Part shown: one piece after another, positions 12,401 to 27,400 of the stretch
How positions within the stretch are numbered: the first letter of the stretch is position 1
Layout: every line of letters begins with the position of its first letter
DNA from: Stictocephala bisonia
Lineage: Eukaryota; Arthropoda; Insecta; Hemiptera; Membracidae
Length of the DNA stretch: 64,000 nucleotides
Assembly (NCBI GenBank): GCA_035578905.1
Contig: JAQJVL010002628.1
Coordinates: forward strand, 1-64,000
Reading direction: 5' to 3'
Position numbers and translations under genes: made by a program
The notes under the pieces: generated by a model
Seen by the model: only the letters and a program-made list of their open reading frames with translations
The model's database searches: none
What the model was told of the DNA's origin: nothing

Positions 12401-15400
12401 ATCGTTACCCCATTAACTGTACTTTTCAATAATTGCTTAACTCATGGCGTCTTTCCCAAAGCTTTGAAGAAAAAAAAATAGTCCCTATTTTTAAGAAGGG
12501 AGTTAGGGACCACTTGTGCAATTATTGGCCTATAGCCATTGTGCCGATACTATCAAAGGTCTTAGAAATAATTATGTGTAGTCAACTAGTGAAATATTTT
12601 AATGATCATAGTATTATCTGTAAGGAGCAGTATGGTTTTCGCAAGGGGCTCTCCACCACAAAAGCATTATTGGACTTAACACAACAAATTCTTAATTGTT
12701 TTGAGAGAAAGGATTTTGCTGCGGTCACCTTTTGTGACCTCAGCAAGGCCTTGATTTAGTTTCTCATAATATAATAATTGAAAACTAAGCTATTATCGTG
12801 TGAGAGGAGTAGCCTTAAGCTTAATCTAGTCTTACCTATTAGAAAGAGAACAATTTGTATCTAAATGGTGAAATGTCAACCTGTCTTACTGTTAAGAGTG
12901 GAGTGCCACAAGGATCTGCTGTTTTTGATTATGGTTAATGATCTAAGTGCAAATGTGCCAGAGAATATTATCCACTATGCAGATGATACTACTAACATAT
13001 CAAAGCATTCAAATTGCAGTGAAGCATTAGACCTTGCAAAAAGTAATAAAAAAGTAATACAAAATTGGTAACTGACTGCAAACGAATTGATTCTGAATGA
13101 GGGAAAAAACTATAACAGTTCTGTTTGGGATCAGAAATACAGCCAATAATTTGCCTGTAAATCCCAAATTTCTTGGGATAACTCTGGACCCAACCTTAAA
13201 TTGGCTACCTCATGTAATTGGTATAGTGAGAAAAAAAACCTTAAGTAAGAGTGTCTTTGCCCTGAAACGATTATGTGGAGAATCAGATGCGGATGGTGTT
13301 CAACAGGCATATTTTGGCCTTTTTCAGGCACATCTTTCATATGCAATTATTGTGTGGGGCAGCACTCCTCACATGACTGACATCTTCATGGTTAAAAAAA
13401 AGCTCTAAGAACTATGGCTGGTGTAGGTGGTAGGGAACACTGCAAACCAATTTTCGATCAATTTAAAATTTTAACTATTTTTTCTCTATATATATTTCAG
13501 TGCCTGCTCTACATCCAGTCTAATCAGGACAAAATTGTCTTGAAGAATGCTGTACACACTTATAGCACTAGACATAATGTTAATATTGATATTCCCCGTA
13601 GTAGGCTACATAAGTGTGACCAAAACACTTATTACTGGCAGCAAGTTCTGGAACAAGGTACCAGTGGAAGTCAGAGGCCTTGACAGTAAAATCTTCAAGA
13701 AGACTGTGCATAAATTTCTTATGAAGAAAGCGTTTTATTCCATTCCAGAATTTACCGATGGACTATGGAGTTGGACAGATTTTAAATAAGTAGTCACCGT
13801 TGACAACCCTAGTTTTAATGACTTTTGCTATGTATTTTTGTAAAATATCCTATGGCAATAAAACATATTCTATATTTTGTAAACACTCAGAATTAACTAG
13901 TCTAGGTCTTGTTGAAATGTTTGCTTATCATACAAATTTTAATTTAAAGCTGAAAAGGAGTTGGTGGAATTCTTAACTGAAGAAATTGCAGCAGAAAAAA
14001 GATTGCAGAAGAAGAAAAATGTCCCAACTGAAATTGATGGATTTAAAGTTGAGCTAGATGGGTCTGAAGTTAGTTTATCGAAGACATCAGGAGGTGAAAT
14101 GTAAGTATTGAAGGAATCATTTTGTATGCAATTGTATCTTGATTTTTAAAAATATTATGGTTTTTATTGACTTTAGAAAATGCTAATGTGTTGTTTTAAA
14201 TCTATTACTTTCATGACATTTTGTGTTGTTATTAAAAGCGCCAAATATATTTAGGCCATTATACATACTTTATTTAAAATGAAAATGCCTTTAAATCCCC
14301 AAAGCAGAATGCTTTCAATCTTTCTGCAACAGTGTATAAAAAGATACAAAAACTTTCTGCAAGTACAGGGCCTATATTATGTACCAATAGCATCAATAAT
14401 GTCAACTGAACAAAAACAATCAATTGTTATGTTGTCTGTTTTGCAACAATATAATGTAGCTTAAAGATCTTAAAAAAAAGATAGAAACATAATATCATGA
14501 ATTTAAATACATTTAAAGGGTTTTTTAAATTCATTATTTTATTTCTGTACCTTACATTCAAACTCGATACACTAAGAAGAAAATTAAATTAAAGTAATGA
14601 ATTAGACAGATAAATTGTTTGGTTTTTAATATTAAATAAATTATGTGTACATATATTGTTTCTCAACTAGACGATTTCTATCTGCAGCCATCTCTTTCGT
14701 TCGGCGACAATGTCACACGTTTTAATTGACCAGTTTTAGAGGAATTACATCAGTTTTCAATTATTTAAATAAAACGATTCAGTTATTTCTATTTGGTTTT
14801 TTCAATTAAATGCATACACAATCAGCCCTTTATAATCTCTCCAGGCCAGTCTTTCAGAAATCTAATCAGAGACAATGGCTACGCACAGGTGCAGAATATG
14901 TCAGATCACACGAGCATTGCTCAGGGGGAAATTTTAGTCAGCTGTAGGAAATATAAAGAAAATTGAAATAATAAAAGAAACCTAGATAGTACAAATAATT
15001 ATGCATGCGCTAAATACTATAGCTAAAAACTCCCGAAAAACTGAATAAATAAAAACTTAACAATCCATCCTTTTTCTGCTAAACAAGATGTTTCCTGCTG
15101 GTATGTTGTAGATTAAGTACTTAATGCCGTCTTGGTGATAAAATCAGCAAATCTGTTTACGATTACAGCTTAAGATGAGTGGAAGAGAGTGGGGATGAGC
15201 AATACGTAACACCAAAAAAATGTAACAACCAAGATAGCATTCAAAATAAAATTCTAATCATGCATCAAAATGTGCAACATTTACCCTTAAGACTGGAAAT
15301 TTAAAAAATTAATCTAGAAGAAATAAATCCTAATATCATGGCAATTTCTGAGCACAAAATGAATGAAAAGGAAATAGAAATATTACATTTTCTTAACTAT

Positions 15401-18400
15401 AAAATAATTTCCTTTTATGCTAGATCCTCTTCAATGGGCGGTGGAGTAATGATCTTATCAAAAAAATCTTGATACTTAAAATGTAGTAATACCATCTGTT
15501 CAAAATTTCTTAATTGATAAAATATTTGAATGATGTCTGGATGAAATGTCAGTAGAAAACTTCAAATGTGTAATATGCTGTATTTAAAGATCCCCAATAC
15601 TAGGGTGTTTCTATGATTTTCTGTTTAATTTTGAAATGTTATGTGATATTTTAACTAACAAATATAAAAATGTAATTTTAACAGGAGACTTGAATATTAA
15701 TGTTTTAAAAAAGGATAAGCATAATAATGACTTTGTGAGTGTACTGAAATCACATAACCTACAATATAAGCTTGACTTTCCGACAAGAGTAACATTGGAA
15801 TCTGAGACAGCTATTGATAATGTAATTAGCAAAATTAATGAATATGAAAATAAAGTAATAGGGCTAATAACACATATTTCTGACCATGATGCTCAATTAT
15901 TTGAGATTTAAACTTGAATTCAAAAAAGAAAATTTCAAAAAAAAAATACTGTGGGACTTTAAAGAATATGGAAAGTTTTAATAAATGCTTACTACTGGAG
16001 TCTTTTTTGGAGGTATATCAATCGTCAATTAACAAGAAGTATGACACTTTTTCAATGTATTCATGTATTGTTTTAATAATATTTTTCCAAAATTTTGGTA
16101 AATATAAAAGACAAAAATGTAATCAATGGATCACAGATGAAATAAAATGTAAGAAAAATCAAAGTATTGAACTTGAAAAAGGATTTTGAAAAAATAAGGG
16201 AAAACAAACCAAACTATTAATTAAGAATTTAAAACAAGAACTAAAACATTGCTTCAATATGAGTAAAAAATGTTTTTTTTGATAATAAGATAAGTAACTC
16301 TAAAAATAAATCAAAGATGACATGGAATCTAATAAAAACTGAGATAAATAAGGAATCAATTTCAAACTCTTAATATTGTTGTTGAACAGGGTGGGGTTTT
16401 AGTTACTGATCCTGTTCAAGTTGGAAATGTTTTTAATGATTTCTTTGTATTTATTTATTACTTTAAAGTGAGAACAAAATCAAGGCCTCACCAAGTTACG
16501 CAAAACTTGTCGGTGAGGTCCTGTAGTAAATAAGAAAGAAAAAAACGTAGTGCAAAAAAATACATGCATATATACTTATATATATTTTATAGTGTTATTT
16601 ATTAGTAATTATTGGCGGTTTAGGGCAGGCACCTATTTTAACAAAATAAAAAATGCAGCTTATAATATGACAAAACTATGCATTACAATAGAAGGTATGA
16701 ATACAATAACTGCAGAATGTGGCTACACCAGATATGCCTGGTGAAAGTTTGTAGATAATTTTATCCTGTTTGCCAAAACATTCTTGCTCTCTACTCTATG
16801 TCCTATTCCCTCAACAACACTTGGATCGGCAGTGGGTGAATTATAATGTTGTACGGTAAACAAACACAAGGTGATATAACCTTAGCGTGTTTTCTTACTG
16901 TAATTTAACTATTGAAAATACTATTTGAATTCTAAAACGAATATATGTTTAATTTGTAAAATTAATTGAACAGTGCAGTGTCTTTGATGTGTTAATGTCA
17001 TATTTATTACTTGGTAGATTGCCCGTTTCTGGGTCAATCCTTATCTAGGCTGTGTAATTATGGTAAATAGTCCCTTTCATTGCACCTTTTCTTCCAAGAA
17101 AAACCTGTTAGAATAAATGATGAAATTACAAAAGAAACACAATAAATAATCTAAATTAACCTGTGTTTGTGAAATTACATTACTCAAACAATATTGTAAG
17201 GTGATTTTGTTCTGTATTCAATTGGTGTGATAGTGAAGTGATTTGGTGTAATAGTGAAGTGATTATGTGAATAGCAGGAAATAATGTATATGTCAGTGAG
17301 TTGTTCTGTTATTATGATTACGATGATAAATAAAGAGAAATAGAGAGAGAGAAAAAAATTATTTATATGGCCTAGTGAGTGTAAAAGAATCAGAGCTAGA
17401 TCAACCAGAGCCTTCAACTTATTACTCACGTATGTTAGTATAGGCTGCAATTACAGCGGTATTTCAATCATCGTTAGGCCTATTTATTCCTGTAATTAGC
17501 CACTGATAGATAGCTTTTTTAAAAGTATTGTAATTATTTATTTATTTTATTTTTTTTTTATTTTATTTATTCATAAGACGCTGATCGTCAAGATATGGGC
17601 GAATATGGATTTCGAATGAGTGTGATGAGTGTAGATGAGCGAATGTAGTCATTGTTACAAACTAAGGCCGACTATTCCTTAGAAAGTGTCATTAATTAAT
17701 AGCCCAATGACAAATGAACAGCCGGTGGTTATCAGCTGATCCTTCTCAAAATGTATTGATTCTGATTGGGATCGAACTGAGAACCTTTAGCACATAAAGC
17801 TGGGATTGAACCAACTACGCTACCGACCAATTTTAGGTTTTCTATCTCATTAGGCAACATATTATATAAATAAGGAACAACATAGTTTGGTAACCTTTCT
17901 CCATATACTGTTCTAGGGATAGGTGTAGCATATTTGACAACATTTCTAGTAGTACGTAGCCTTATGGTTCTTTTTTTAAATTCATCCTTAGAATAAAACT
18001 CAAGTAGCATTAAAAACATAGGAGAAAGTTCTCCTACAACACTGTATTGATGATTATTATCTATTGTGACTAGACCTAATCTAATATCATTTTTATACAG
18101 AGTTTTCAAACATTTGTTTTGAAGATTAGTAATGTTAATATGAGTGCCTGCTGCAGTTCCCCATACTGTAATTCCATATTTCATAATAGACTCGAACAGA
18201 GATTTGTATACAGTATGTTTTACTGCTGTACTAAGCTTGTTTTCTAGTTTGTTCATCATGACAACACATGGTCTAAGTTTTTTATGAAGTGTATGTATAT
18301 GATCTTTCCAAGTCAGTTTTCTGTCTACAATAAGTCCTAGGTAATTAACTTTATCTAGAATTCTTAAAATGTCTTTGCATTGACACTGCTTAAGCCCATG

Positions 18401-21400
18401 CAGACATTCACAATCATGATGTTTAATGTTTATAGTTGTTTCAATTTTCATATTTTTAGGGCATATGTGCATGAGGCTAGTTTTATTGAAATTTATAACT
18501 AGACCTTTATCATGAGCCCATTTGGTAAAAATTCTAAAATCATTTTGTAATAATTGTTCAGCTATTTTTAAATCTTTATGTTCGGCTAGCAACAGCACAT
18601 CATCTGCATAAGCAAAAACATGACAATTTTTAATTTTTTCTAATATTTCATTTAGGTATATTATGAACAAAACTGGTCCAATTTGGCTTCCTTGGGGCAC
18701 TCCAAATTTGATATTTTTTTCATCACTTATTGTGTTTAGAGCTTTCACCATAAACTTTCTATTTTCTAAATAGCTTTTGAACCAGTTTAAGTAGGGACCC
18801 CTCACCCCTATTTTGTATAGAGCAGACACTATATGGTTGTGCTCTACAGTATCAAAAGCTTTTGAAAAATCAATGAAAAGGGCTAGTCCATGACATTTAT
18901 TGTTCATTATATTATTGGCAGTGTAAGCAAAATTTCCAAGGCCTTTACTATGCTGCAATTTTTCCTAAAACCGTACTGTTTGCTACTCAGAATGTTATTT
19001 TCTGTCAGATATTTATTCAATGAATCTAACACATATTTTTCCATTATCTTTCCTATCACAGGCAAAATTGTTATTGGGCGGTAGTTCTGAAATTCTTTCT
19101 TAGATTTATTTTTGTAAATAGGCCTTATCACAGAGGTTTTTAAGCAGTTCAGGAAAATACCTTGTGTAACTGACTTGTTAATTAGTTGAGATAGTAGGCT
19201 GGAAATGTTACTTTCAACACTTTTGATATCTTTTATCCTTATTAAGTCCAATCCTGGCGATTTATTTATATTCATTTTTTGTACTATTGACTTAATCTTT
19301 TCTGGCGTTGCCTTGGGTTTATAGAAATTTTGTTTTTAGTAGTTTGCTTCCCTGATTTCAATTTCATCATTATAGTTACAGCTATGTTTAAGGGCTTCAA
19401 CTCCATTAATAAAGTAGTTAGCAAAACCATTCACAATTTCTTTTTTATCCATATACTTACCCATAGCAATGGCTATTGTGCTGTCCACATCATTTTTCTG
19501 TCCCCTTCCTAGAAGATAGTTTATGTTTCTCCAGATCTTCCTAGAGTCTCGTCTGTTGTTTTCAAAAACATTTTTGTAATAAGCATTTTTCCTTAACTTT
19601 ATAATGTTATTTATTCTATTTCTGAGCTTTTTATATAAATTTCTATGCCTGTTGTTGGAGGGGTCCCCTTTCTACAGCCTAAATACTCTGTCTCTTTCTT
19701 TAATTAGGTTTAATATTTCTGGGTGCATCCATTCCTTCAGTGTTGACTTGGAAAAACCATTGCTATGTTAAGTTTTCCCCCGACCTAATATTATTATATC
19801 AGTTGAACTCTACTCATAGATTGTTGCAAACTTACTAATTAGCGATTCAAATCCAATGTTTACATCATCAGATTCATATATATTCCAGTTTACACTGTCT
19901 AATTTATTTCTCAATATAGGTTCATGTATTTTTCTAACTTTTTTAACCTCTGCGTCTCTTTTTCCTCCTCCTTTGAGATCCATTTGAATATTTACAATGT
20001 AATGATCTGATATTTTAGATTTAATAATACCTGTGAATATATGTTCAATAGGCCTATCTATTTTGAAGTAAATATGGTCTATGCATGATTTGGTAACACT
20101 ATCCAGTCGTATTTCTTCTCTTGTATAGTCCCATATTCCTTTTTCTAGGCCCCGTTCTGCCAATACTGTCTCGTAATTTAATACATTAGGACCATTTTTA
20201 TTCTTTATATTAATATTTGTATCACCCAAGAATACTATATTTCTATGGTTTCCCAGTTTGGATAAAACATAATTAATCTCTTGTATGGCTTGTGGGAGTG
20301 GAAATCCGCTAGAGGTGGTGGGGGGTCTGTAAATTGCATGTAGTAGGAACTTAAAAGGCTCTTTCATACCAATCAGCTCCAGTTAACCTGTGATGTGTTC
20401 ATATGTGTTTATGTTGTCAATGTTAATGTTTGTAAAGCTGACGGTCTGAGTGTTATAGAACATGATAAGCCCCCTCCCTTCTTATTTTCTCTAAGTTTGA
20501 AAACTTTCTTATAACAAGGTATATTAAAAAGAATGATTTCATCTTCGTTACAAAAAACCTCAGCCAAAATTATACAGTCAAAAGTTACATTGCTAGACAT
20601 TATTTGCAATCTTAGAGTATCCCAGTTCTTACTAATTGACCTAATGTTGAGATATAGCATATCAATCTTGAGCCTACTAGATTTTACTGCACAGTTCCAC
20701 TCTTCAAGACTAGTGTAACTGCTAAAATATAATCTATTATCAATTAAATTGAGTTCCATATTATCAAATTGAAAAATATAAATGAATAACAGTAGTAAAT
20801 TTCCTCAATATTCAACATGACAATAAAATAAATATTAATAAATCAAAAATATAACATCTGAAAACAAACTATAAACTCTATAAAATCTACAACAGACATA
20901 AATACACAATAACAAAAGGATGAAAAGAACAGAAAAAAGAGTGTAAATAAGTCAGACAAACATACAAAACAAGAGACAAACAAGTTATGTACAGGAAATT
21001 GTTTATCAAACAAGTAGCTAGGCTTAGTTTTGTAGGCTAAGTTTTGTAAATAAGTATTTATCATAACAGCATTTGTGAAAAAAGGGATAGTGTCAGAAAC
21101 TTTGTTGTTATGCTTGAGATTAAATTGCATGCTACAGATGAAATAGCCTATTTTATTTTATTTAGGTCATCATAGCTTCGAATTACTACCAAATTACTAT
21201 TTTCTCCTTTTTTCACCAACACTCGCCCACCTCTAAACCAGACAAATCTAAAGTCATGAGTCTTAGCTCTAAGTTTTGCTTCTCTCAACAATAGCCTATT
21301 ATAAGAACTAAGGTTTTCATTGAAGTATATGTTACTTAGCTTAGCCCTTCTTCCATTTGTTAGTCAAAGGTCTCTCGAGGTCTTGGAGAAAAATTGGACA

Positions 21401-24400
21401 ATAACGGTAGGTGCCTTTCCATCCCTTCTGGCCTGTAGACGATGTGCCTGGTGTATGTCTGCAGAACAAAAATCCACATCAATGTCTTTGGCTATCTTCT
21501 TCAGCACATCTCCAATGTCCTCCTGTCTAGGGTCTCCTTCAAGCTTCACTCCCTGGATTTCTAGGTTAAGCCTTCGTCCATACTGGTCTAGCTCTGATAG
21601 CTCATAATTAATCTTGTTAACTGTCTCCTTGTGCTTTAACTCGTTTGCCTTCAGGGATTCAATTTCAGCTTTCATATCTTTATTTTCCTTTCTGAGTTGG
21701 ACAATTTCTTGCATTAAAGCATCATATTTTTCAGAGAAAAAATTTATAGCAGATTCAATGTTAATAATCTGTTCTCTCATTTCATAAAGTCCATTTACCT
21801 TGGCCAGAATCGATTTCATTACTTCTGTATTGCTAACCTCGTCATTGGCTTCAAGGTTATGTTCACGTTCAGCATCCTCTTCTTCTGCCTGAGATTGAGA
21901 CCCTTTCTTGGCTTTTCGGCAAGATGAACATGCCCACTGAGACTGTTTATGAGGTCCCATAGAATTCCAAGTTTGCCTCTTTATGCTACACTTGTAGTGA
22001 AATCCATTACTGCAGGTGCAACACGTAGCATAGTCTCCATTCATGGGAAGTTTCTCAGAGCAGCTGCCACAAATTTCTTGTGCCTTAGACCCCATAGCAA
22101 AAATAATTATTTAAACTCACTACAAGACTAATTTGCAAGCTTAAAATACTTTCAAAATATAACAATTTATTATCAAATGTGGGACGCTACAGTAAGGCTG
22201 TCTGCCCAAACAAACCGCCACAGAGTATATGGGTTGAAAGTTCTGTTTTGCCTAAAATTCCTCAAAAGAATCAGAATTTACAGTTAAAGGTCAACCCTAC
22301 AGCTCAAGCTAGGTTAGGTATAAATTTAGAACAATAACAGAAGAGGTTTTAGAAAAATAATCAAATCTTTTGAAAATAAGTTTTCTGCTGGTAGTGATGA
22401 ATTTTCTATAGTTGTCGTTAAAAAAGTACTTCCCATAATATTGAAACTCTTATTGCACATGGTCAACTCGTCTATTATTTCTGGTGTATTCTCCGACTCT
22501 TTGAAACTTACCAGAGTGATTCCTAGAGGGGAAAAGGTGTTAGGCATCTTTTTAGACCTGTCAAGAGCCTGTGACAATGTGCCTTGAACTTATGAAAACA
22601 TTAATAAAATTAGGAATTATTGGAAAAGAACTAAAGTGGTTTGAATCTTATCTCCAGATTCTTTTGTTGAGATTGAACATATAATAACAGATAGTTCTAA
22701 TAAATATAATTATATTCAGAAATTTAATTCACAAATAAAGATAATCAAGCATGGCGTGCCGCAAGGGTCAGTCCTGGGCCCACTCTTGTTTCTTTGTTAC
22801 TTGAAGGGCTTATCGGATGCTATCCCTACTGGTGGCAACATTTGTCTATTTGCTGATGATTCAAATTTAACAGTAAAAGGCGATACTAAAGAAAATGTAG
22901 AAATTTCATAATTTATTAGTCTGTCTACTATTAAAGAATTCTTAAATAGCAAAAATCTTCTCAACTTGAGTAAATCCAATTTTATCTCTTTTTGTAAAAA
23001 ACAAACAAGAAACAAAATAAACTCACAAATAGTATTAAATAATAAAATAATAGAACAAGTTGCAGTAACAAAATATTTAGGTCTTCTTATTGATGAAAAC
23101 CTAAGTTGGGATAAGCTTACCGATCATGTAATAGGTAAAATGTCAACAGGCTTATTTGCGTTGAGACAAATGGCAAAGTGCTGTAAGTGTATATGGAGCT
23201 GCAAAAAAAGAGAAACTTAACATAACATTTTAGTCCAACAAAAAAAAAAGCTTTAAGAATTATGTGCAAGTTAAAAAGAGAGGACTGAGTTAAACATGTC
23301 TTTGCTGACTTGAGAAAAATGACAGTATATGGTCTTTTTATTCTAGAAACTGTGGCTTATGTAAAACAGAACTTTTTTCCAATGTCAAATAACCATATTT
23401 ATAACACTAGAATAAGTAGACACGTTGGAATATATAAATTAGAATTAAAAAAAAAAAAAAAGTTTATAGGAACACATTTTTTGCACATTACGAAAGCATA
23501 TCACTATAGAAAGTAACTTTCATAAATTTAAAGCTAGAGCCAAAAAACATTAGATAAAGTTAGCCTTATACTCTATAGATGAATACTTACATAGTTAGAG
23601 ATATTCCCCTACTGTAATAAAGAATTAAGGAGGGCCAATGATTTTATGTTATTAGTTTTTAGAAAAAATTTTGATAACATAAGATGACGCTATTTGTTGT
23701 ACCTGTGTACATTACATAAATAAAGAAATTTTGAATTGAATTGAACACATACTGTTAGTCGGCTCCGTTATTTTACTAATTTTTTACGGTAAATAATGAT
23801 TAGTTTTACATAATATTTGATCAAAGAGTGTATTTAATGATATTTGTTATTGTGATCACTTATTCGAAATTGAAAGTGTGACAAGTTTTACGTACTAATT
23901 GATTTAAGTTAGTGGAGTCGGGCTAGTCACGAGGGTTATCAGTGGACAAATGACAGATGAAGTCAAGGTCATGACGCGCGGCACTACTTCCAGACTCAAG
24001 AATATAATACTTGAGAAAAATACTACTGCCATCGATGACATAAAAAAAGAAAAAAAAGAAATGTTTGCATCTATTGAACATTGTCATAGTAATATTTCAG
24101 ACATTAAAGAACTGTTAACAGGTTAAGATTTAAAAATTGCTGAATACTAAAGTGACATTTTACAATTCAATGAAGAAACCCGCAAAATTAATAGTAATGT
24201 GCTGAAAGTTGAAAAAGACCTCTGGGACCTAGAACAATACTCCCATAGAAACAATTTGATTGTTTATGGCATACTGGAGAAGAAGAATGAAAATGTTATT
24301 TTCGTGGTGCGACGCCTTGCTACTGCCCTTCATTTCAAGAACTGGTCGTCTAATATGTTGGATGCTGTGCACAGGATGGGTAAGATCTCTGATTCACAAT

Positions 24401-27400
24401 CAAGACTCATTCTAATTCCCTTCATTTGCCGTCCCGACAAGGACATGTTCGCCGCAACCTCAAAGCCAGAGGTCTCGGGTTCAGTAGTGAAGACTCAATC
24501 TATGTGAATGAATCATTGACACCGTCAAATGGGAGCTGCTAATGAAGACGCGGGAGGCAGCGAAAGAGGAGGGTTACTCTCATGTGTGGACAGCCAACTG
24601 AACCATCAACACTCGACGGGAAAAAAGATCGCCAGCCATCAAAATTGTGTCAGCCAAGGACTTTGATTGTATGTAACTTTGAATCATTTGTAAGTAATAT
24701 TTAATATTTATTTTTTTTTGCATGTTAGTATTAATAATTTATCGGGTTGTTTGTAAATTCTATATGTTTATTTATACATATTAATTTATAATGAAACACG
24801 TTTTAGATTTGTGAAGTTTATTTTAGGCCTTGGTCACCTCTAGGGATTTATGAAAGCTTTTTTGATCTCTTTATTCAATTAAAACGTTTATAAATAGTTG
24901 CATTCTCATTTTAGAAGATTTCAATTTATCAGTTTACGGCAAAGACTATTACTTATATGATGGTGATATACTGTGTAAAGAATTGTCTATATTTTTTAAT
25001 ATAAATAGCTTAACTTTAAAAAACGATGTTCACAATTTCCAAAATAAAACCTTAGATTTAATAATCACAAATGAATAGTAATTGTAAGATGTGAAGAGCA
25101 GTTAGTTGCGAAAGATCCCTATCACCCGGCCTTAGAGGTGAGTGTTGTCACTGTTATTCTGTTATCTTATCGGTCAAGGTTAACCCGACTAGTTGGCTAC
25201 TGTTATCGTAGAGTCAACTTCTAGCAAATATATCAAGAATTATCTAGGGTTGACTGGTTGAATTTGTATTCGCTTTCAGATATTGATCAAGCCGTCGATT
25301 ATTTTTACAACCAAATTTATAGTATTCTTGATAAATGTTGTCCTTTGAGAAATAAGAAACAATCTAAGTACCCCTTTTGGTTTACACCTTCTATAATATT
25401 TAATTTGAAACTTAAAGAAAACTGAGAAGACAGTGGAAAAAAATAGTTCTATACAAAATTATAATTTATTCAAAGCCCAACGTACGTTAGTAAAAAATGA
25501 AATAAATTTAGCTCATCATAATATTTTATTAATGTGGAAAATGATATAAATATTGACAGTAGTAAGTTTTGGAATTTTGTAAAAAATTAGACAAATAAAA
25601 TGTTTGTCATGCAATACAATGGAGTAAAACATGATTGCGGAGTGACAGTGGCAAGTGCGTTTGCTGATTACGTTAGCTCAGTGTATGAACAGTATGTGAA
25701 CGAGCCCAGTGTTGAGTGTGTGGTGGAGGTTCGTGTCAGGCTGGCGTGTCCTGTCTCATATTGCCTCGCCTTCTTTTTCGGGATGTACAGGATGCTATTA
25801 GAAGATTAAAGTCAAAGTTTACCACAGGTCCTGATTTACTTCCATAGTATTTATTTTAAGGTTGTTTGAAGTTTTTAATCAACCCCCTCACATTTTTATT
25901 TAATTTAAAAATATTTCCTGGGAAATGGAAGGTTGCTAAAGTAACTTCGATTTTTAAAGCCGGAAAGAGAGATCAAATTATTAACTAAAGGCCAGTGACA
26001 GTTCTATCGGTTCCTGCAAATATATTTGAGATGATTGTACATAAATATTTGTTTGGTCACTTTGAAAAATACATTTCTGACTGTCAACATGGATTTGTAC
26101 CCGGCAGATCTGTAAATACAAACCTATTAAATTTCACTACTTATGTTTCCTCAGGGTTGGACTCTGACATTCGAACATTCCTTTGACCTGGCCAAGGTGT
26201 TTGATAAAGCCGATCTCTCAATTTTATTAAAAAAGCTGCATTCGTATGGCGTCTCAAATAATTTACTATACTTTTTCAAATCATATTGTAAATAGAAAAC
26301 AGTTTGTTTCTTATAATGGGAACAGTTTGTTTCATCATCTACTTTCTCAGTTCAATCCGGAGTACCACAGGGTTCTAATTTGGGGCCTTGTCTTTTTACG
26401 ATATTAATTAATGTTTTAAGTGATTGCATTTCGTCTGCTAAGGCACTATTATTTGCTGATGATTTAAAACTGTTTAAACATATAAAGAGAACTGAAGATA
26501 CCGTTAGTTTACAGCAAGATTTAGACAATGTTTTTGAATGGAGCAGAAATAATAAAATGACTTTTAATGTTTCGAAATGCTATTTAATGACTTACTAGAG
26601 ACCAGCAAAATCAAAATTGTGATTATTTTTTAAATGGAGTTCTAATTAGTAGAGTAAATAAAATTAAGGATTTAGGATTTTATATGACTCATACATCATA
26701 TTTTAATCTTCATGTTGAGGCATGCATAGCTTCTTATTCTAAATTGATAGGTTTTATTTTAAGACAAAGTATAAATTTTAGAAATACTGAAACTTTAATT
26801 ACGCTTTATTTCTCATTGGTCAGGTCAGGGTTGGAGAGTGGTGCACAAATTTGGAATCCATTTCATATAACTTATAGAGATGCACTAGAAAGAATTCAAA
26901 AAAGCTTTTTACGATTTTTATTTTATAAATGTTTTATGTCTACACGTATACGATTCCATATCATGAATTGCTAGTGATGTTTGGGTTTCAGAGTCTGGCC
27001 CTGAGGAGAACACTCATGGGTGTGGTATTCCTGTATAGACTGGCGCTGGGTAGGGTTGGGGACGCCGCTAGGCTGGACGGTCTGTCTTTCCGTGTTCCCT
27101 CTTTTCAGAGTAGAAACAAACTCCTCTTCTCTCTCCCTCACTGTCGTACAGCTTCACACACCTTTTCACCTCTTTTTCAACTTATGAGATCCTTCAATAT
27201 AATTGCAGTCAATAGTGATTTAGACTTATTCTTTGAACCTCCAAAAGTGTTTAAATCAAAATGTTTAGCTGGGTTAATATTGTTAAATACTTGAATAAGC
27301 TATTTTTCTGTCCATTACTAAATTAATATTGTACTATATTCTTCATTTTTATTTAATTACATTTTATTCAGGCTCTACTTTTGCACTTTACATCTGTGTC

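Larger units (their letters stand above)
17829..22200 (-). mobile_element. nearly full-length CR1/Jockey-like LINE with PHD-finger ORF1
   Basis: Minus strand. ORF1 lies at 22095-21150, a spacer at 21150-20760, and ORF2 from 20759 to about 17830. ORF2 has an endonuclease (LYLNIRSISKNWDTLR at about 20640; AIYRPP and FLGDTNIN in 20367-19810; SCIDHIYFK and ISDHYIV), a long linker (WMHPEILNLIKERDRVF, about 19700), and RT. Only a few frameshifts (about 20450, 19800, 19280, 18940) interrupt it. The native 3' UTR has been replaced by or fused to a SINE. Confidence 0.88.

Noticed and set aside
17525..17828. tRNA gene on the minus strand
   Set aside because: A and B box similarity is followed by a SINE body and an A-rich tail, there is no full cloverleaf, and the body is repeated at 47500.
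20843..21130. Extra 95-residue ORF between LINE ORF1 and ORF2
   Set aside because: It is Phe/Cys-rich, has no known domain, and sits in the AT-rich spacer. It is probably chance.
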